Part shown: piece after piece, positions 8,696-17,569 of the stretch
Numbering within the stretch: position 1 is the stretch's first letter
How the letters are laid out: each line of letters starts with the position of its first letter
Assembly (NCBI GenBank): GCA_009692005.1
Contig: SHZZ01000001.1
Location: 1 to 64,000 of the forward strand
Direction: 5' to 3'
Length of the DNA: 64,000 nucleotides
Source of the DNA: Gemmataceae bacterium
Lineage (GTDB): Bacteria; Planctomycetota; Planctomycetia; Gemmatales; Gemmataceae
The notes under the pieces: model-generated
Seen by the model: only the letters and a program-made list of their open reading frames with translations
Told to the model about the DNA's origin: nothing
The model's database searches: none
Program-made: the position numbers and the translations under genes

Positions 8696-9919
8696 ATGAT
8701 TATTCACTCGAGCCCCCATCGCCGCGGCGCCATTATTCCCCTGGTCGCAATTCTGACGGTTTTCTTGTTGGGAATGGCGGCGTTTGCCCTGGACATTGGT
8801 TTTATTCAAGTGGCGCGCTCGGAAGCGCAAAATGCCAGTGATTCCGCCGCCCTGGCCGGATTGTCCAAAATGATCGAGCTGTTGCAAAAGGCGCCGATTA
8901 TCAATGGGACTCCTAGCCAAACGCTGGCGGATTTGGATTTGGCCAAAGCCGAAGCTATTTTATTTTCCGGGAAAAATAAAATCGCCGGCACGAGTGTTGA
9001 CCTTCTGACCAGTGAGGTTGAAATTGGCTTCATGACTGACCCCGCCAATTTAAGTTCGGATGTTTTGGATCTTAGTGGCTGGCCAGCGCGCCCCTACAAC
9101 ACGATCCGCATTACGGTTAACAGGGACTCTGCACATACGGGGGGCCCATTGAGCCTCTTCCTCGGAGGCCTTTTTGGGAAATCCACGGCCAACATTCAGG
9201 CCACTGCCACGGCGGCCATGAAAACGGGGATTCCCCAGGTTTCCGGAAATCAAAATGGATTTTTCGGCGGGTTGCTCCCATTTGCTTTTCCTGTGAACCA
9301 ATGGAATGCCCTCCTGGCAGCGCAAAACCCTGGCGATGTGGTGGTGGATGGCACCACGGTCACCCTTTCGGATGACCTCACTTCAACAACAAGCGGGAGT
9401 GCGCAAGTCGGCGCTGATGGAAAATTGGAAGCGAAAATGTTCCCTTCGGGAACCACTTCGGGAAATTATGGAACCATCAATTTCACCCTGACCAAGTTCA
9501 ACAATTCCACTTCCACCCTGGAAGATTTGATTGTCAATGGTCCAGAACAATCGCAGTGGACCGATTTACCCACGATTCTAGGAGCCAACATGAACAATCC
9601 CGTGCCAGTTAATGGGGATCCGGGATTAAGCGCGGGCGTGGAAAGCGCGGTTCAATCCATTTTGGGGAAACCTCGGGTTTTACCACTTTACAATTCGGTT
9701 TCCGGGTCGGGAAACAACTCCTATTATTCGATCGTGGGCTTTGTTTCCGTCACCATTGTCGATGTGAATTTAAGCGGGAACAATAAGTACATTAAAATTC
9801 AACCCAGCGTGATCAAGCAAAAAGAGTTGATCGGGGCCAACCAAAGAATTAATTTTTCCATTACTCCAAGTGCAACACCGAATTTCTTGTTTATCGGGGG
9901 CAATGCCCTGGTTCGCTAA
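8696..9919 (+). CDS. TadG-like protein with N-terminal anchor
   Basis: A 407-residue protein with an N-terminal membrane helix (GAIIPLVAILTVFLLGMAAFALD, about residues 11-33), followed by GFIQVARSEAQNASDSAALAG, the classic TadG/pilus-assembly signature of the putative Flp pilus-assembly (TadE/G-like) domain. The remainder is a long extracytoplasmic domain that I cannot assign further. The ATG at 8696 is preferred because AGGAG at 8684-8688 lies 7 bases upstream. It is co-directional with the TadE-like gene and probably co-transcribed. Such pairs are common in planctomycetes, often away from a full tad locus. Confidence 0.83.
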   Translation: MIIHSSPHRRGAIIPLVAILTVFLLGMAAFALDIGFIQVARSEAQNASDSAALAGLSKMIELLQKAPIINGTPSQTLADLDLAKAEAILFSGKNKIAGTSVDLLTSEVEIGFMTDPANLSSDVLDLSGWPARPYNTIRITVNRDSAHTGGPLSLFLGGLFGKSTANIQATATAAMKTGIPQVSGNQNGFFGGLLPFAFPVNQWNALLAAQNPGDVVVDGTTVTLSDDLTSTTSGSAQVGADGKLEAKMFPSGTTSGNYGTINFTLTKFNNSTSTLEDLIVNGPEQSQWTDLPTILGANMNNPVPVNGDPGLSAGVESAVQSILGKPRVLPLYNSVSGSGNNSYYSIVGFVSVTIVDVNLSGNNKYIKIQPSVIKQKELIGANQRINFSITPSATPNFLFIGGNALVR

Positions 9920-10129
9920 ATTATCTCCGTTTCTTTTCTTTTCCGCCTGGTTTCCCAAAGCCTTTTTTAAAGAGGACCAGGGAAGCCATTTCAAAGTCTC
10001 CCAAAACACTCCCGGCATCATGGGGGAAAGTTTAAAATTGATTTCTTTTGCGGGCCTCTGGGTCGTACCCTAATAGTAGGGTGAATTGGCCGGGATTCAG
10101 AAAACCAGGAATGGGGCCAGCAATTATTT
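9920..10129. other. Intergenic region before purF
   Basis: About 210 bases. They hold an imperfect hairpin with CCTGGT at 9946-9951 and ACCAGG at 9976-9981 (no T-run, so not a good terminator) and a small perfect hairpin, ACCCTA 10067-10072 with TAGGGT 10077-10082, 48 bases before purF. The second could be an operator or leader structure. I see no purine riboswitch core. Confidence 0.3.
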
Positions 10130-11719
10130 ATGGATGAATTACAGCATGAGTGCGGCGTAGCGGCGATTTACCACCTGGAGGAATTACCGACTTCTCGGTT
10201 AGTTCCCCTTGCCGGGCCGGAGCAGGTTTCCAGGTTGATGCCCAGGATGCTTCTCGACCTGCAGAACCGGGGCCAACTGGCTGCCGGGTTCACCACTTAC
10301 GACCCCCGCCGGGAAAAACTCATCGATACCCACCGCCAGATTGGCACGGTGATTGAAGCTTTTCGTCTCAGTCACCAGGGAAAATACGAATCGCTGATGG
10401 AGGAGTTTTCCGGCCGCGCCGCCATTGGCCATACCCGCTACGCCACCTGCGGCGCCAACGACCGCAGTTATGCCCAACCCTTTGAAAGACATCACGGTTG
10501 CAAATGGAAGTGGTTTGCCTTTGCCTTCAATGGCCAGCTGGCCAACTATGCCCAGTTGCGGGATGAATTGCTGCACCAGACCGACTATCACCTGACCCGC
10601 GATACCGACACGGAAGTGATCATGCATTACCTCAGCCATGAGCTGAGCCAGCATGTGAATGAATGCCCGGATCTGGTGGAAGTGTTTTCGCGTTTGTGCG
10701 AGAAATTCGATGGGGCCTATAACATCGTGTTTTTGAATGCCATGGGCGACATGGTGGTCATGCGTGATCCGAACGGATTCCGGCCATTGTGCGTGGCGCA
10801 AGACGGCCCTTTGTTTGCCGCCGCCAGCGAAAGTGTTCCCTTGCTGAACCTGGGATTCAAAGAAGTTCGCTCTCTTCCCCCCGGGGAAATGATTGTAATT
10901 CAAGACGGCAAGATCCGTCAGGTGCAGTTTGCCCCCAAGAAACGGGTTTCTCATTGCTTTTTTGAATGGATCTATTTTGCCAATGTCGCCAGCAATTTGG
11001 ACGACCGCAGCGTTTATTTGACTCGTTCGCGGCTGGGGCAGGCCTTGGCCCGCCAGGAAAAACAACTGAACTTTGGCACTTTGGATGGAAATACGGTGGT
11101 GGTGCCGGTGCCGGATACCGGCAAAGCCGCTGCCGACGCCATGGCCCACGAACTGGGCCTTCCCGCGGTGGAAGGGCTAATGCGCAACCGCTATATCGGG
11201 CGCACCTTTATTGAAGGACAAAACAGGGCCGAAAGGGTGCAATTGAAATACACCCCCCTTCGCGAGGTGCTTGAAGGAAAAAAAGTCCTTCTCGTCGAGG
11301 ATACCATCGTCCGCAGCACCACCATGAAGGCCCTATTGTCGGATATGAAAAACCGCGGCCATGCCAAGGAAATCCATGTGCGGGTGGCTTGTCCGCCGAT
11401 TATCGCACCCTGTTTTTATGGAATTGACATGTCGACGGTGAAGGAGCTTTTCGCGCCGCGGTTTATGAAGGGGGGCCCTCTGACCGAAGCAATTCAAAAT
11501 GAGATGGCGCGGGAACTTGGCGCCGATAGCTTGCGGTATCTTCCAACCGAAGAAATTTCCAAGAGCATTGGCCTCGATTCCTCCACCCTTTGCCAGGCCT
11601 GCATCACGGGAAAATACCCAACCCCGAAAGGGGAGGAACTGTATCAGTTATCCATTCATCATAAATCCAGCGGCATAAGCGGCCGGACCTATGAGCAGGA
11701 GTCCTTGAAAAAGAGCTAA
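10130..11719 (+). CDS. purF: Amidophosphoribosyltransferase
   Basis: A 529-residue enzyme for the first committed step of purine synthesis (PRPP plus glutamine to phosphoribosylamine). The N-terminal Ntn glutaminase starts with a short propeptide and Cys8 (HECGVAAIY), which would become the N-terminal nucleophile after processing. Next come the glutaminase segments [11 protein letters not shown] and GHTRYATCG, with [10 protein letters not shown] further on. The phosphoribosyltransferase PRPP loop is [13 protein letters not shown] near residue 390. Cysteines at [10 protein letters not shown] and [12 protein letters not shown] match the Fe-S-containing Bacillus-type enzyme rather than the E. 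coli type. No other pur genes are adjacent. Confidence 0.94.
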   Translation: MDELQHECGVAAIYHLEELPTSRLVPLAGPEQVSRLMPRMLLDLQNRGQLAAGFTTYDPRREKLIDTHRQIGTVIEAFRLSHQGKYESLMEEFSGRAAIGHTRYATCGANDRSYAQPFERHHGCKWKWFAFAFNGQLANYAQLRDELLHQTDYHLTRDTDTEVIMHYLSHELSQHVNECPDLVEVFSRLCEKFDGAYNIVFLNAMGDMVVMRDPNGFRPLCVAQDGPLFAAASESVPLLNLGFKEVRSLPPGEMIVIQDGKIRQVQFAPKKRVSHCFFEWIYFANVASNLDDRSVYLTRSRLGQALARQEKQLNFGTLDGNTVVVPVPDTGKAAADAMAHELGLPAVEGLMRNRYIGRTFIEGQNRAERVQLKYTPLREVLEGKKVLLVEDTIVRSTTMKALLSDMKNRGHAKEIHVRVACPPIIAPCFYGIDMSTVKELFAPRFMKGGPLTEAIQNEMARELGADSLRYLPTEEISKSIGLDSSTLCQACITGKYPTPKGEELYQLSIHHKSSGISGRTYEQESLKKS

Positions 11720-11791
11720 TCCTCCAAAGATCCTCGGGTTTCCCCTTTGCCAATTTCTTGTTACCATTTCCCTGTTCCCAAGGGATAGCGT

Positions 11792-12283
11792 ATGGCTAAA
11801 TCCAAGGTTTCAGCGGATGCCAAGGCGGAAATTAAAAACATCTGCCAGAACCGCAAAGCTTCGTTTCAATATGAACTGGGCGATCGGTTGGAATGCGGCA
11901 TGGTTTTGACAGGGACCGAAGTGAAGAGCTTGCGAGCCGGGCAGGCAGGTTTGGAAGGCGCCTATGCCCGGATTGAAAATGGCGAAATCTGGCTGCATGG
12001 TTGCGAAATTGCCGAATACGCCATGGGCAATCAGATGAACCACCTTCCCAAGAGGCCCAGAAAGCTGTTGCTGCATCGGGCCGAATTAGCACGGTTCGCT
12101 GGCAGATCTTCGGAAAGGGGCTTTACCCTTGTGCCGACCCGCCTTTATTTCAAGGGTGGGAAAGCCAAAGTGGAAATTGCCATAGGCCGCGGGAAGAAAT
12201 TGCATGATAAGAGGCAGGCGAAAAAAACGGCAGAAGCTACCCGGGAAATTCGCAAGGCCATGAAAAGAAAACGCGGAGATTGA
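11792..12283 (+). CDS. smpB: SsrA-binding protein SmpB
   Basis: A 163-residue tmRNA-binding protein for trans-translation, of normal length. Diagnostic segments are ASFQYELGDRLECGMVLTGTEVKSLR, DRLEC leading into the OB-fold core, ENGEIWLHGCEIAEY, LVPTRLYFKGGKAKVEIAIGRGKKLHDKR and a basic C-terminal tail rich in Lys and Arg. The tmRNA gene (ssrA) itself is not seen in the window. A glycosyltransferase gene starts one base after the stop codon, so the two are likely co-transcribed although functionally unrelated. Confidence 0.96.
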   Translation: MAKSKVSADAKAEIKNICQNRKASFQYELGDRLECGMVLTGTEVKSLRAGQAGLEGAYARIENGEIWLHGCEIAEYAMGNQMNHLPKRPRKLLLHRAELARFAGRSSERGFTLVPTRLYFKGGKAKVEIAIGRGKKLHDKRQAKKTAEATREIRKAMKRKRGD

Positions 12284-12284
12284 A

Positions 12285-13322
12285 ATGCGCTCGGCAGCCA
12301 TGGAAGGTAAACGGGAACTGGTGGCGCTGGTAGACTCCGCCAGCCATGTTTGCTGCCGTTACAGAATCCTTCCCTTTGAAAAAGTCTTTCACGAAATGGG
12401 CTTCCGATTGAGGCTGGAGGAATGGCCCTCCTCCCTGGGCGGCAGGATTTCCCTGATCCTTTCCTTGCGGGGAAAAACCGTCCTCTTGCAAAGAAAGCTC
12501 ATCAGTTCCTGGCTGGTGTGGTTGATGAAAAAACAAGGCGCCCAATTGATTTTTGATTTCGACGACGCGGTTTTTCTGCGTGATTCCTATTCGGAAAAGG
12601 GTTTTGCAGATCCCGGTCGGTTGCGCAGGTTCACCCGGATTTGTCAATCGGCCCGTGCCGTCATTGCCGGAAACTCCTTTCTGGCTCAACACGCCCGTAA
12701 ATGGAACAGCGGCCAAGTTTATGTGGTTCCCACCAGCGTGGACCCGCTGGTCTATCCGGTGGAATCACGCCCTCAAAAAAATCCAGATTTGACCTTGGTT
12801 TGGGTTGGATCCTCCAGCACGCTGCAATCCCTGGAACACGCCCGGGCCGGATTGGATGCCGTCGGAGATAATTTCCCAGGGGTTCACATGAAAGTCATTT
12901 GCGACCGCTTCCCGGAATTCGCCAAGCTCCAGGTAAAGCCTGTTGCCTGGGAAGAGGCAACTGAGGTTAAGGAAATTTCCAGTTCCGATGTAGGCTTTTC
13001 CTGGATGCCCGATGACCCCTGGAGTCAGGGAAAATGCGGTTTAAAGGTGCTGCAATACATGGCAGCCGGGCTGCCGGTGATTGCCAATCCTGTGGGAGTC
13101 CACAAGGAAATGGTGGAGGATGGCAAAACCGGTTTCCTGGTGGAATCAACCGGGGAATTTCTGCAAGCGATTTCCGCCCTCAGGGGGAACCCCAACTTGC
13201 GTCAGCAAATGGGTAAAAAGGGCCGGGAAAAACTGGAACGAGATTACAGCGTGGCCAAAGCGGGAAACCTTTGGCGGGTTATTTTATCTGATTTCCAGGC
13301 ACGGTTGCCTGTCGCGGGATGA
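12285..13322 (+). CDS. GT4-like glycosyltransferase
   Basis: A 345-residue protein with a GT-B-type C-terminal half: DLTLVWVGSSSTLQSLEH, then GFSWMPDDPWSQGKCGLKVLQYMAAGLPVIANPVG, which is the nucleotide-sugar binding EX7E-like region in a diverged form, and NPNLRQQMGKKGREKLERDY as the C-terminal helix. The N-terminal half (FEKVFHEMGFRL, LIFDFDDAVFLRD) also fits group 1 transferases. GGAG lies 6 bases before the ATG at 12285. No signal peptide or membrane helix is evident. It is followed after 6 bases by the tandem kinase-like gene, suggesting a joint role in lipopolysaccharide or other glycan assembly. The substrate is unknown. Confidence 0.8.
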   Translation: MRSAAMEGKRELVALVDSASHVCCRYRILPFEKVFHEMGFRLRLEEWPSSLGGRISLILSLRGKTVLLQRKLISSWLVWLMKKQGAQLIFDFDDAVFLRDSYSEKGFADPGRLRRFTRICQSARAVIAGNSFLAQHARKWNSGQVYVVPTSVDPLVYPVESRPQKNPDLTLVWVGSSSTLQSLEHARAGLDAVGDNFPGVHMKVICDRFPEFAKLQVKPVAWEEATEVKEISSSDVGFSWMPDDPWSQGKCGLKVLQYMAAGLPVIANPVGVHKEMVEDGKTGFLVESTGEFLQAISALRGNPNLRQQMGKKGREKLERDYSVAKAGNLWRVILSDFQARLPVAG

Positions 13323-13328
13323 TTCCCA

Positions 13329-15035
13329 GTGGACATTTCACCCAACGATTTTCACGGCATTCGCTGGACTCTTGCACCCGGAATCCACCTGGATGTTCTG
13401 CAGAAAATTCTCCTTGGACCGGGTGGAATTCCCATGGAGGATTGGAATCATGCGGGCTTCGTGTCTTTGATCAAATCCGGGCCGCACCGTTCGGTTTATA
13501 GAATCTGCCTTCCCAACCTTGACCTGCACTTGAAACATAACCGGATTCAGGGCTTTAAAACTTGGATTCGAGAATGGGGGAGAGTTCCCAAAGCTTCCAA
13601 GGAATATCAAATTGCCCTCCACTTGAAAAAACTTGCCATACCTGCAATTGAACCCTTGGCTTTTGGAACCCGGGGCGGATTGCGCCCAGATTCCTTTTTG
13701 TTGACAAGAACTCTCCCGCTATCCAGGCCATTGGACGCGGTTTTCTTGGATTCCTTGAACCATGGCAAAGCCAAGTTTAAGGACATGGCCTTCTTGATTC
13801 GTTCCCTGGCCAAGTTCATTGCCGTGATTCACCAAAAGGGAATAATCCACCGGGATTTCCACCTGGGCAATATTCTTTTGTCAGAAACCGTCCCAGGAAC
13901 TTTGGGTTTTTTCCTGGTTGATCTTGAACCTTTGGCCATTGGAGAAAGGCCGGTTCCCTGGGATAAAAGGGTTCTCAACCTGGCCGTCCTTAATTGTTGG
14001 GCGGATTTACACTTGCCCCGGTCATGGCGCTATTGTTTCTGGCAAAGTTACCTGCGGGAAGTACAAAGGGAAAAACTCCCTCAGGTTTTTGCCGAAGACC
14101 GAGAGTGGCGGCGGTTTCAACTCAAGCAAATGGCCTTATTAACCGCTGGGGTGAACCGAAAATTATGGAATAAGTTTGACGGGCGGTGTTTGGGAGTCAA
14201 TCGGCGGTTTAGGAAAATTCAGTCCGGCTGCTTCCACGGCCATGTTTCCGCCCTGGTTCCAATGGGCGAAATTGAAAAGTGGCTGGAAATGGCTAGGCAA
14301 GAAATTCCCCAGGGAGTTGTCTTGAAGAATTCCCGCAGTTCCCTGGTGGTAGATTTCAACCCAAGCATCGGAGTTGGACAGTCTCTGATTTTCAAGAAGT
14401 TTAAAGCCAAGGAGTGGCTGGATCCACTGGCGGCGCTGTTCCGTCCCGACGGCGCTACGCGCTCTTGGACCATGGGCAATGCCATGCTTCATCGCCTCTT
14501 GCCAACACCAAGGCCTCTGGCGGTTTGGCATCGATGGAAGTTTGGGCTGCCCCAAGATGGGTTCCTTGTATCCGAAAAAGTAGCGGGCGCCATGCACCTT
14601 CTCGATTGGTTATCCCATTTACGCACTTTTCCTGAGGAAATATTCGTCCCAGGGGTGCGGGTATTAATCGATCGGCTGGGGGACTTAATTCGGCGGATGC
14701 ATGACCGGGGTATTTCACACAGGGATCTCAAGGCTCCCAATCTATTGGTGAATGGGAAGGCAATCGACCCGAAGTTGTGGTTCATAGATTTGGTTGGAGT
14801 TCAAAAGCACGGGAGTCTGGGGGAAAAAAGGAAAATGCAAAACCTGGCAAGATTGAATGTCAGTTTCCTTATCAATAGAGGAATAACTCATTCGGATCGA
14901 CTGCGGTTTTTGCGCCAATATCTAAAATGGGGGCTTGAGGGCCCTTTTACCTGGAAAAAATGGTGGCGGGAAATAAGCAAACTATCTCTTTTCAAAATGG
15001 AAAAAAACCGCTTGTCCAACCGCCCATTAGCTTGA
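13329..15035 (+). CDS. Tandem LPS-kinase-like (WaaP/KdkA/RIO-type) protein
   Basis: A 568-residue protein with two kinase-like domains in a row. Domain 1 (about residues 40-250) has catalytic loop HRDFHLGNILL near residue 174 and metal-binding FFLVDLEPL. Domain 2 (about 310-555) has HRDLKAPNLLVNG near residue 464 and WFIDLVGV. Both keep the HRD Asp, the Asn and the DFG-equivalent Asp, so both could be active. Single-domain relatives phosphorylate heptose or Kdo in LPS cores; a two-domain form is unusual. The start is a GTG at 13329, 6 bases after the glycosyltransferase, which supports a lipid-linked glycan function. The true substrate is unknown. Confidence 0.78.
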   Translation: MDISPNDFHGIRWTLAPGIHLDVLQKILLGPGGIPMEDWNHAGFVSLIKSGPHRSVYRICLPNLDLHLKHNRIQGFKTWIREWGRVPKASKEYQIALHLKKLAIPAIEPLAFGTRGGLRPDSFLLTRTLPLSRPLDAVFLDSLNHGKAKFKDMAFLIRSLAKFIAVIHQKGIIHRDFHLGNILLSETVPGTLGFFLVDLEPLAIGERPVPWDKRVLNLAVLNCWADLHLPRSWRYCFWQSYLREVQREKLPQVFAEDREWRRFQLKQMALLTAGVNRKLWNKFDGRCLGVNRRFRKIQSGCFHGHVSALVPMGEIEKWLEMARQEIPQGVVLKNSRSSLVVDFNPSIGVGQSLIFKKFKAKEWLDPLAALFRPDGATRSWTMGNAMLHRLLPTPRPLAVWHRWKFGLPQDGFLVSEKVAGAMHLLDWLSHLRTFPEEIFVPGVRVLIDRLGDLIRRMHDRGISHRDLKAPNLLVNGKAIDPKLWFIDLVGVQKHGSLGEKRKMQNLARLNVSFLINRGITHSDRLRFLRQYLKWGLEGPFTWKKWWREISKLSLFKMEKNRLSNRPLA

Positions 15036-15125
15036 AACTTAAACCAAGACTAGCCTTGCGCCTTTTCCCGTTTCCACTTATCCTCCGCCCGCTTTTGGGG
15101 ATATTCCCCAAAACGAGGGGCACTT

Positions 15126-16034
15126 ATGTTGTCGGCGCAATCCACCTCATTTTTCAGGCGGTTCTTGGCCATTTTTGCCATCGGCCTGGCATTCCTTGCC
15201 GGGTGTTCCTCATTTCAATTCAACATGAACCAAAATGGCAAGGACGCCAACGATGCCAATGCCGCCCCGGTGCCGACCTTGCCAGGGAAGTATTTGGTCC
15301 GCGTAGCTCCGTATGTTTTCCTGAGTGATTTCGAAATTCAAAAAGACCTGCCATTGTTTCAGGAATTGGGCCACCTGCGTGACCAGGTTTACCAGGATTT
15401 GAAACTCCCTGACTCAACTACCATGATCCAGGTCTACTTGTTTGAGGACCGGGACAAGTACGAACGCTTTATGCAATCGCGATACCCGAAACTGCCATCC
15501 CGCCGGGCATTTTTTGTCGCCCAAAGCCGCGGGGTTGGGCGGTCGGAAGATTTGCTGATTTACACTTACTGGGGTGACCGGGTGAGGCAAGATTTGAGGC
15601 ACGAACTCACTCACGCTTTGCTTCACAGCGTTTTGAAGGATGTTCCCCTTTGGCTGGATGAAGGGCTGGCGGAGTATTACGAACTTCCGTTGGAACAAAA
15701 AGGAATCAACCGGGCGCATGTGGAACAGTTGCGCAAGGAACTCAGCTTGGATTTTAAACCTGATTTGATCCGACTGGAATTGATGGATGAAGTGGGGAAA
15801 ATGAATCGGGCGGAGTACCGTGAATCTTGGGCCTGGGTCCATTTTCTTTTGAATTTCTCCCCCGACACGCGAAAAAATCTCCTCACCTATTTGCAGCAAT
15901 TGCGCGACACCTCGAACCCAGGAAACTTTCGGGAGAAATTGCTAGAAATATTGCCGACGCCAGAAACCGATTTGCAAAACCATATTCTCCGCCTGGACTT
16001 TGCCCCGGTGGAAAAAAAGCCCTCCTCCCCTTGA
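15126..16034 (+). CDS. Lipoprotein metallopeptidase-like protein (DUF1570/peptidase MA-like)
   Basis: A 302-residue protein with a lipoprotein signal, lipobox LAGC with Cys27 as the lipidation site, and a gluzincin-type zinc motif HELTHALLH near residue 159 followed by WLDEGLAEYYE, where the Glu would be the third zinc ligand. This layout is that of DUF1570 and peptidase-MA-like families common in planctomycetes. The preceding region (YLFEDRDKYERFMQSRYPK) is also typical. It should be anchored in a membrane facing the periplasm. The ATG at 15126 has GAGGGG a few bases upstream. Substrates are unknown. It follows the kinase-like gene on the same strand after 90 bases. Confidence 0.82.
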   Translation: MLSAQSTSFFRRFLAIFAIGLAFLAGCSSFQFNMNQNGKDANDANAAPVPTLPGKYLVRVAPYVFLSDFEIQKDLPLFQELGHLRDQVYQDLKLPDSTTMIQVYLFEDRDKYERFMQSRYPKLPSRRAFFVAQSRGVGRSEDLLIYTYWGDRVRQDLRHELTHALLHSVLKDVPLWLDEGLAEYYELPLEQKGINRAHVEQLRKELSLDFKPDLIRLELMDEVGKMNRAEYRESWAWVHFLLNFSPDTRKNLLTYLQQLRDTSNPGNFREKLLEILPTPETDLQNHILRLDFAPVEKKPSSP

Positions 16035-16112
16035 TCTGCCTGCTTCAGGCCAGTTCCATTGATAAAATCTAATTCAGGGCCGATCGGCTATTCCGCGACG
16101 AGGCTTGGGCGT

Positions 16113-16775
16113 ATGAAAATTCTGGTTACTGCCGGTGGAACTTCAGTTCCCATTGACCCAGTCCGGCGAATTACCAACTTTGCCCAAGGTATCACCGGGA
16201 AACTCATCGCCGAGGAAGCCCTGAAAAGAAATCATTCGGTAACCCTTCTCACCTCCAATCCCAGGGAAGTTCCCTTGAACAGTTCGGGATTAACCTTGAG
16301 GTATTTCGAGTTTTTCCAGGAGTATTGGCAAGCCATGGAGGAACTTACCCGCCAGGGAAATTTCCACGCCATGGCGCTATCAGCGGCAGTTAGTGATTTT
16401 TCCTGTACAGGGATTTTTTCCGGGCCGGATGGTCTAACAAAAATCCCTCCAGGGGAAAAAGCCTGTTCCTCGCAGAATGACCTGTGGATTCAGTTGGCAA
16501 AATTACCCAAAATCCTGGAGCAGGTTCGATCGCCTTGGGGATATAACGGCCTGTTGGTGGCCTTTAAGCTGGAAACCATGAAGGATGAACCGGAACTTCA
16601 GGCGATGGCTGAAAAATCCAGGGTGAAAACTGGCGCCGACTTTATGGTCGCCAATCTTTTGGAAAACGCCCGCGATTGCGCCTGGCTTGGCCCGATAAAG
16701 GGAAATTACCAAAAAATGCAACGGAACCAATTGCCCGGCGCTCTCCTCGACTTGTTGGAATCCGCAAAAAGGTGA
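16113..16775 (+). CDS. coaB: Phosphopantothenate-cysteine ligase (CoaB domain, separate gene)
   Basis: A 220-residue protein matching the CoaB half of CoaBC: KILVTAGGTSVPIDPVRRITNFAQGITGK at the N-terminus, then NDLWIQLAKLPKILEQVR, LLVAFKLET and ADFMVANLLENA. It would join phosphopantothenate to cysteine, the second step of CoA synthesis from pantothenate. The ATG at 16113 is preferred because it starts directly at the conserved strand; a TTG at 16059 would add 18 unconserved residues. It is followed after 6 bases by the separate CoaC gene. Most bacteria carry a single fused protein in the order C then B; here the order is B then C and unfused. Confidence 0.88.
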   Translation: MKILVTAGGTSVPIDPVRRITNFAQGITGKLIAEEALKRNHSVTLLTSNPREVPLNSSGLTLRYFEFFQEYWQAMEELTRQGNFHAMALSAAVSDFSCTGIFSGPDGLTKIPPGEKACSSQNDLWIQLAKLPKILEQVRSPWGYNGLLVAFKLETMKDEPELQAMAEKSRVKTGADFMVANLLENARDCAWLGPIKGNYQKMQRNQLPGALLDLLESAKR

Positions 16776-16781
16776 CCTCAT

Positions 16782-17450
16782 ATGGCCAAAGTCCTGTTAG
16801 GAATCACTGGCTCGGTGGCTGCAGTGAAAACCCTGGAAATTGCCGAGCTGCTCCTAAAAACAGGGCATGATGTTCGGGTTTGCTGCACCGCCTCTTCCCT
16901 TTATTTTTTCCCTCTTCAAAAATTAAGGGAAGTCATTGGTCCCAAGGACGAAAGTGATCTGCCTCCGGTTTTTCTCGATGCCGACGAATGGAGTTGGGGC
17001 GGCGGAGGTTCCCATTACAAAACGGAACAGAAAATTCTCCATATTGAAGCCCGCCGCTGGGCCGATTTGTTCCTTCTGGCTCCCTTGGATGCCAACACCT
17101 TGGCGAAAATGGCCGACGGTATCGCGGATAATACTTTAACCTGCATTTGGCGGGCCTGGGATCTCGCGAAACCGGTCATCCTGGCTCCGGCGATGAACAC
17201 CTTGATGTGGAAAAAAAGAGCCACTCTCCGCAATTTGCAATGGATCGCGGAAGAATTTGGGCTGGCGGATTCTCAGTCGATTCACCCCAGCAGTTTTTGT
17301 GAAGCCATCAATAAACAACGAGGAAAACTGGCTCTGTTAGCCCCGGCGGAAAAACAGCTTGCTTGTGGCGATTTGGGCCTCGGCGCCATGGCGCCAATTC
17401 AGGAAATCATTCGTGAAGTAAACCGCCTGATACTTACCGTGCCTCATTAA
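16782..17450 (+). CDS. coaC: Phosphopantothenoylcysteine decarboxylase (CoaC domain, separate gene)
   Basis: A 222-residue flavoprotein of the HFCD family. Visible motifs are the N-terminal FMN-binding VLLGITGSVAAVKTLEIAELL, the segment DLFLLAPLDANTLAKMADGIADNTLT, and the substrate-binding PAMNTLMW. It would decarboxylate phosphopantothenoylcysteine to phosphopantetheine. CACLGDG-like flap sequence is not obvious; the corresponding region reads LACGDLGLGAM. It is encoded 6 bases after coaB and probably translated from the same mRNA. A bare HFCD flavoprotein can have other substrates, but the coaB neighbour makes CoaC by far the most likely assignment. Confidence 0.87.
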   Translation: MAKVLLGITGSVAAVKTLEIAELLLKTGHDVRVCCTASSLYFFPLQKLREVIGPKDESDLPPVFLDADEWSWGGGGSHYKTEQKILHIEARRWADLFLLAPLDANTLAKMADGIADNTLTCIWRAWDLAKPVILAPAMNTLMWKKRATLRNLQWIAEEFGLADSQSIHPSSFCEAINKQRGKLALLAPAEKQLACGDLGLGAMAPIQEIIREVNRLILTVPH

Positions 17451-17467
17451 ATCCAAACCCGGGCCTT

Positions 17468-17496
17468 TTGCTTATCCGGCGATGTGCTACCATAAT
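17468..17496 (+). promoter_or_regulatory. Candidate sigma-70 promoter for the SMP-30-like gene
   Basis: TTGCTT (17468-17473), a 17-base spacer and CATAAT (17491-17496, five of six matches to the consensus) lie 73 bases before the ATG at 17570. The gene also has AAGGAGG at 17554-17560 with a 9-base spacer. Confidence 0.5.
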
Positions 17497-17569
17497 GCAA
17501 TTGCCTTCCAGGATATCGGCCCAAGTGCGCGTTGAAAAAAATGACCATTGAGAAAGGAGGCTAGTAGCC

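Noticed and set aside
9870-10073. Small plus-strand open frame overlapping the end of the TadG-like gene
   Set aside because: No ribosome binding site and it crosses a hairpin-rich intergenic stretch. Its composition does not suggest a membrane peptide.
10067-10082. Purine riboswitch or PurR site before purF
   Set aside because: Only a 6-bp hairpin is present; no riboswitch core is visible.
10199-11149. 316-codon minus-strand open frame inside purF
   Set aside because: It mirrors the codons of purF in the antisense frame. Its translation has no recognisable motif.
11739-11767. Promoter directly before smpB
   Set aside because: TTGCCA and TACCAT are present but only 9 bases apart, which is too short; no other good pair was found.
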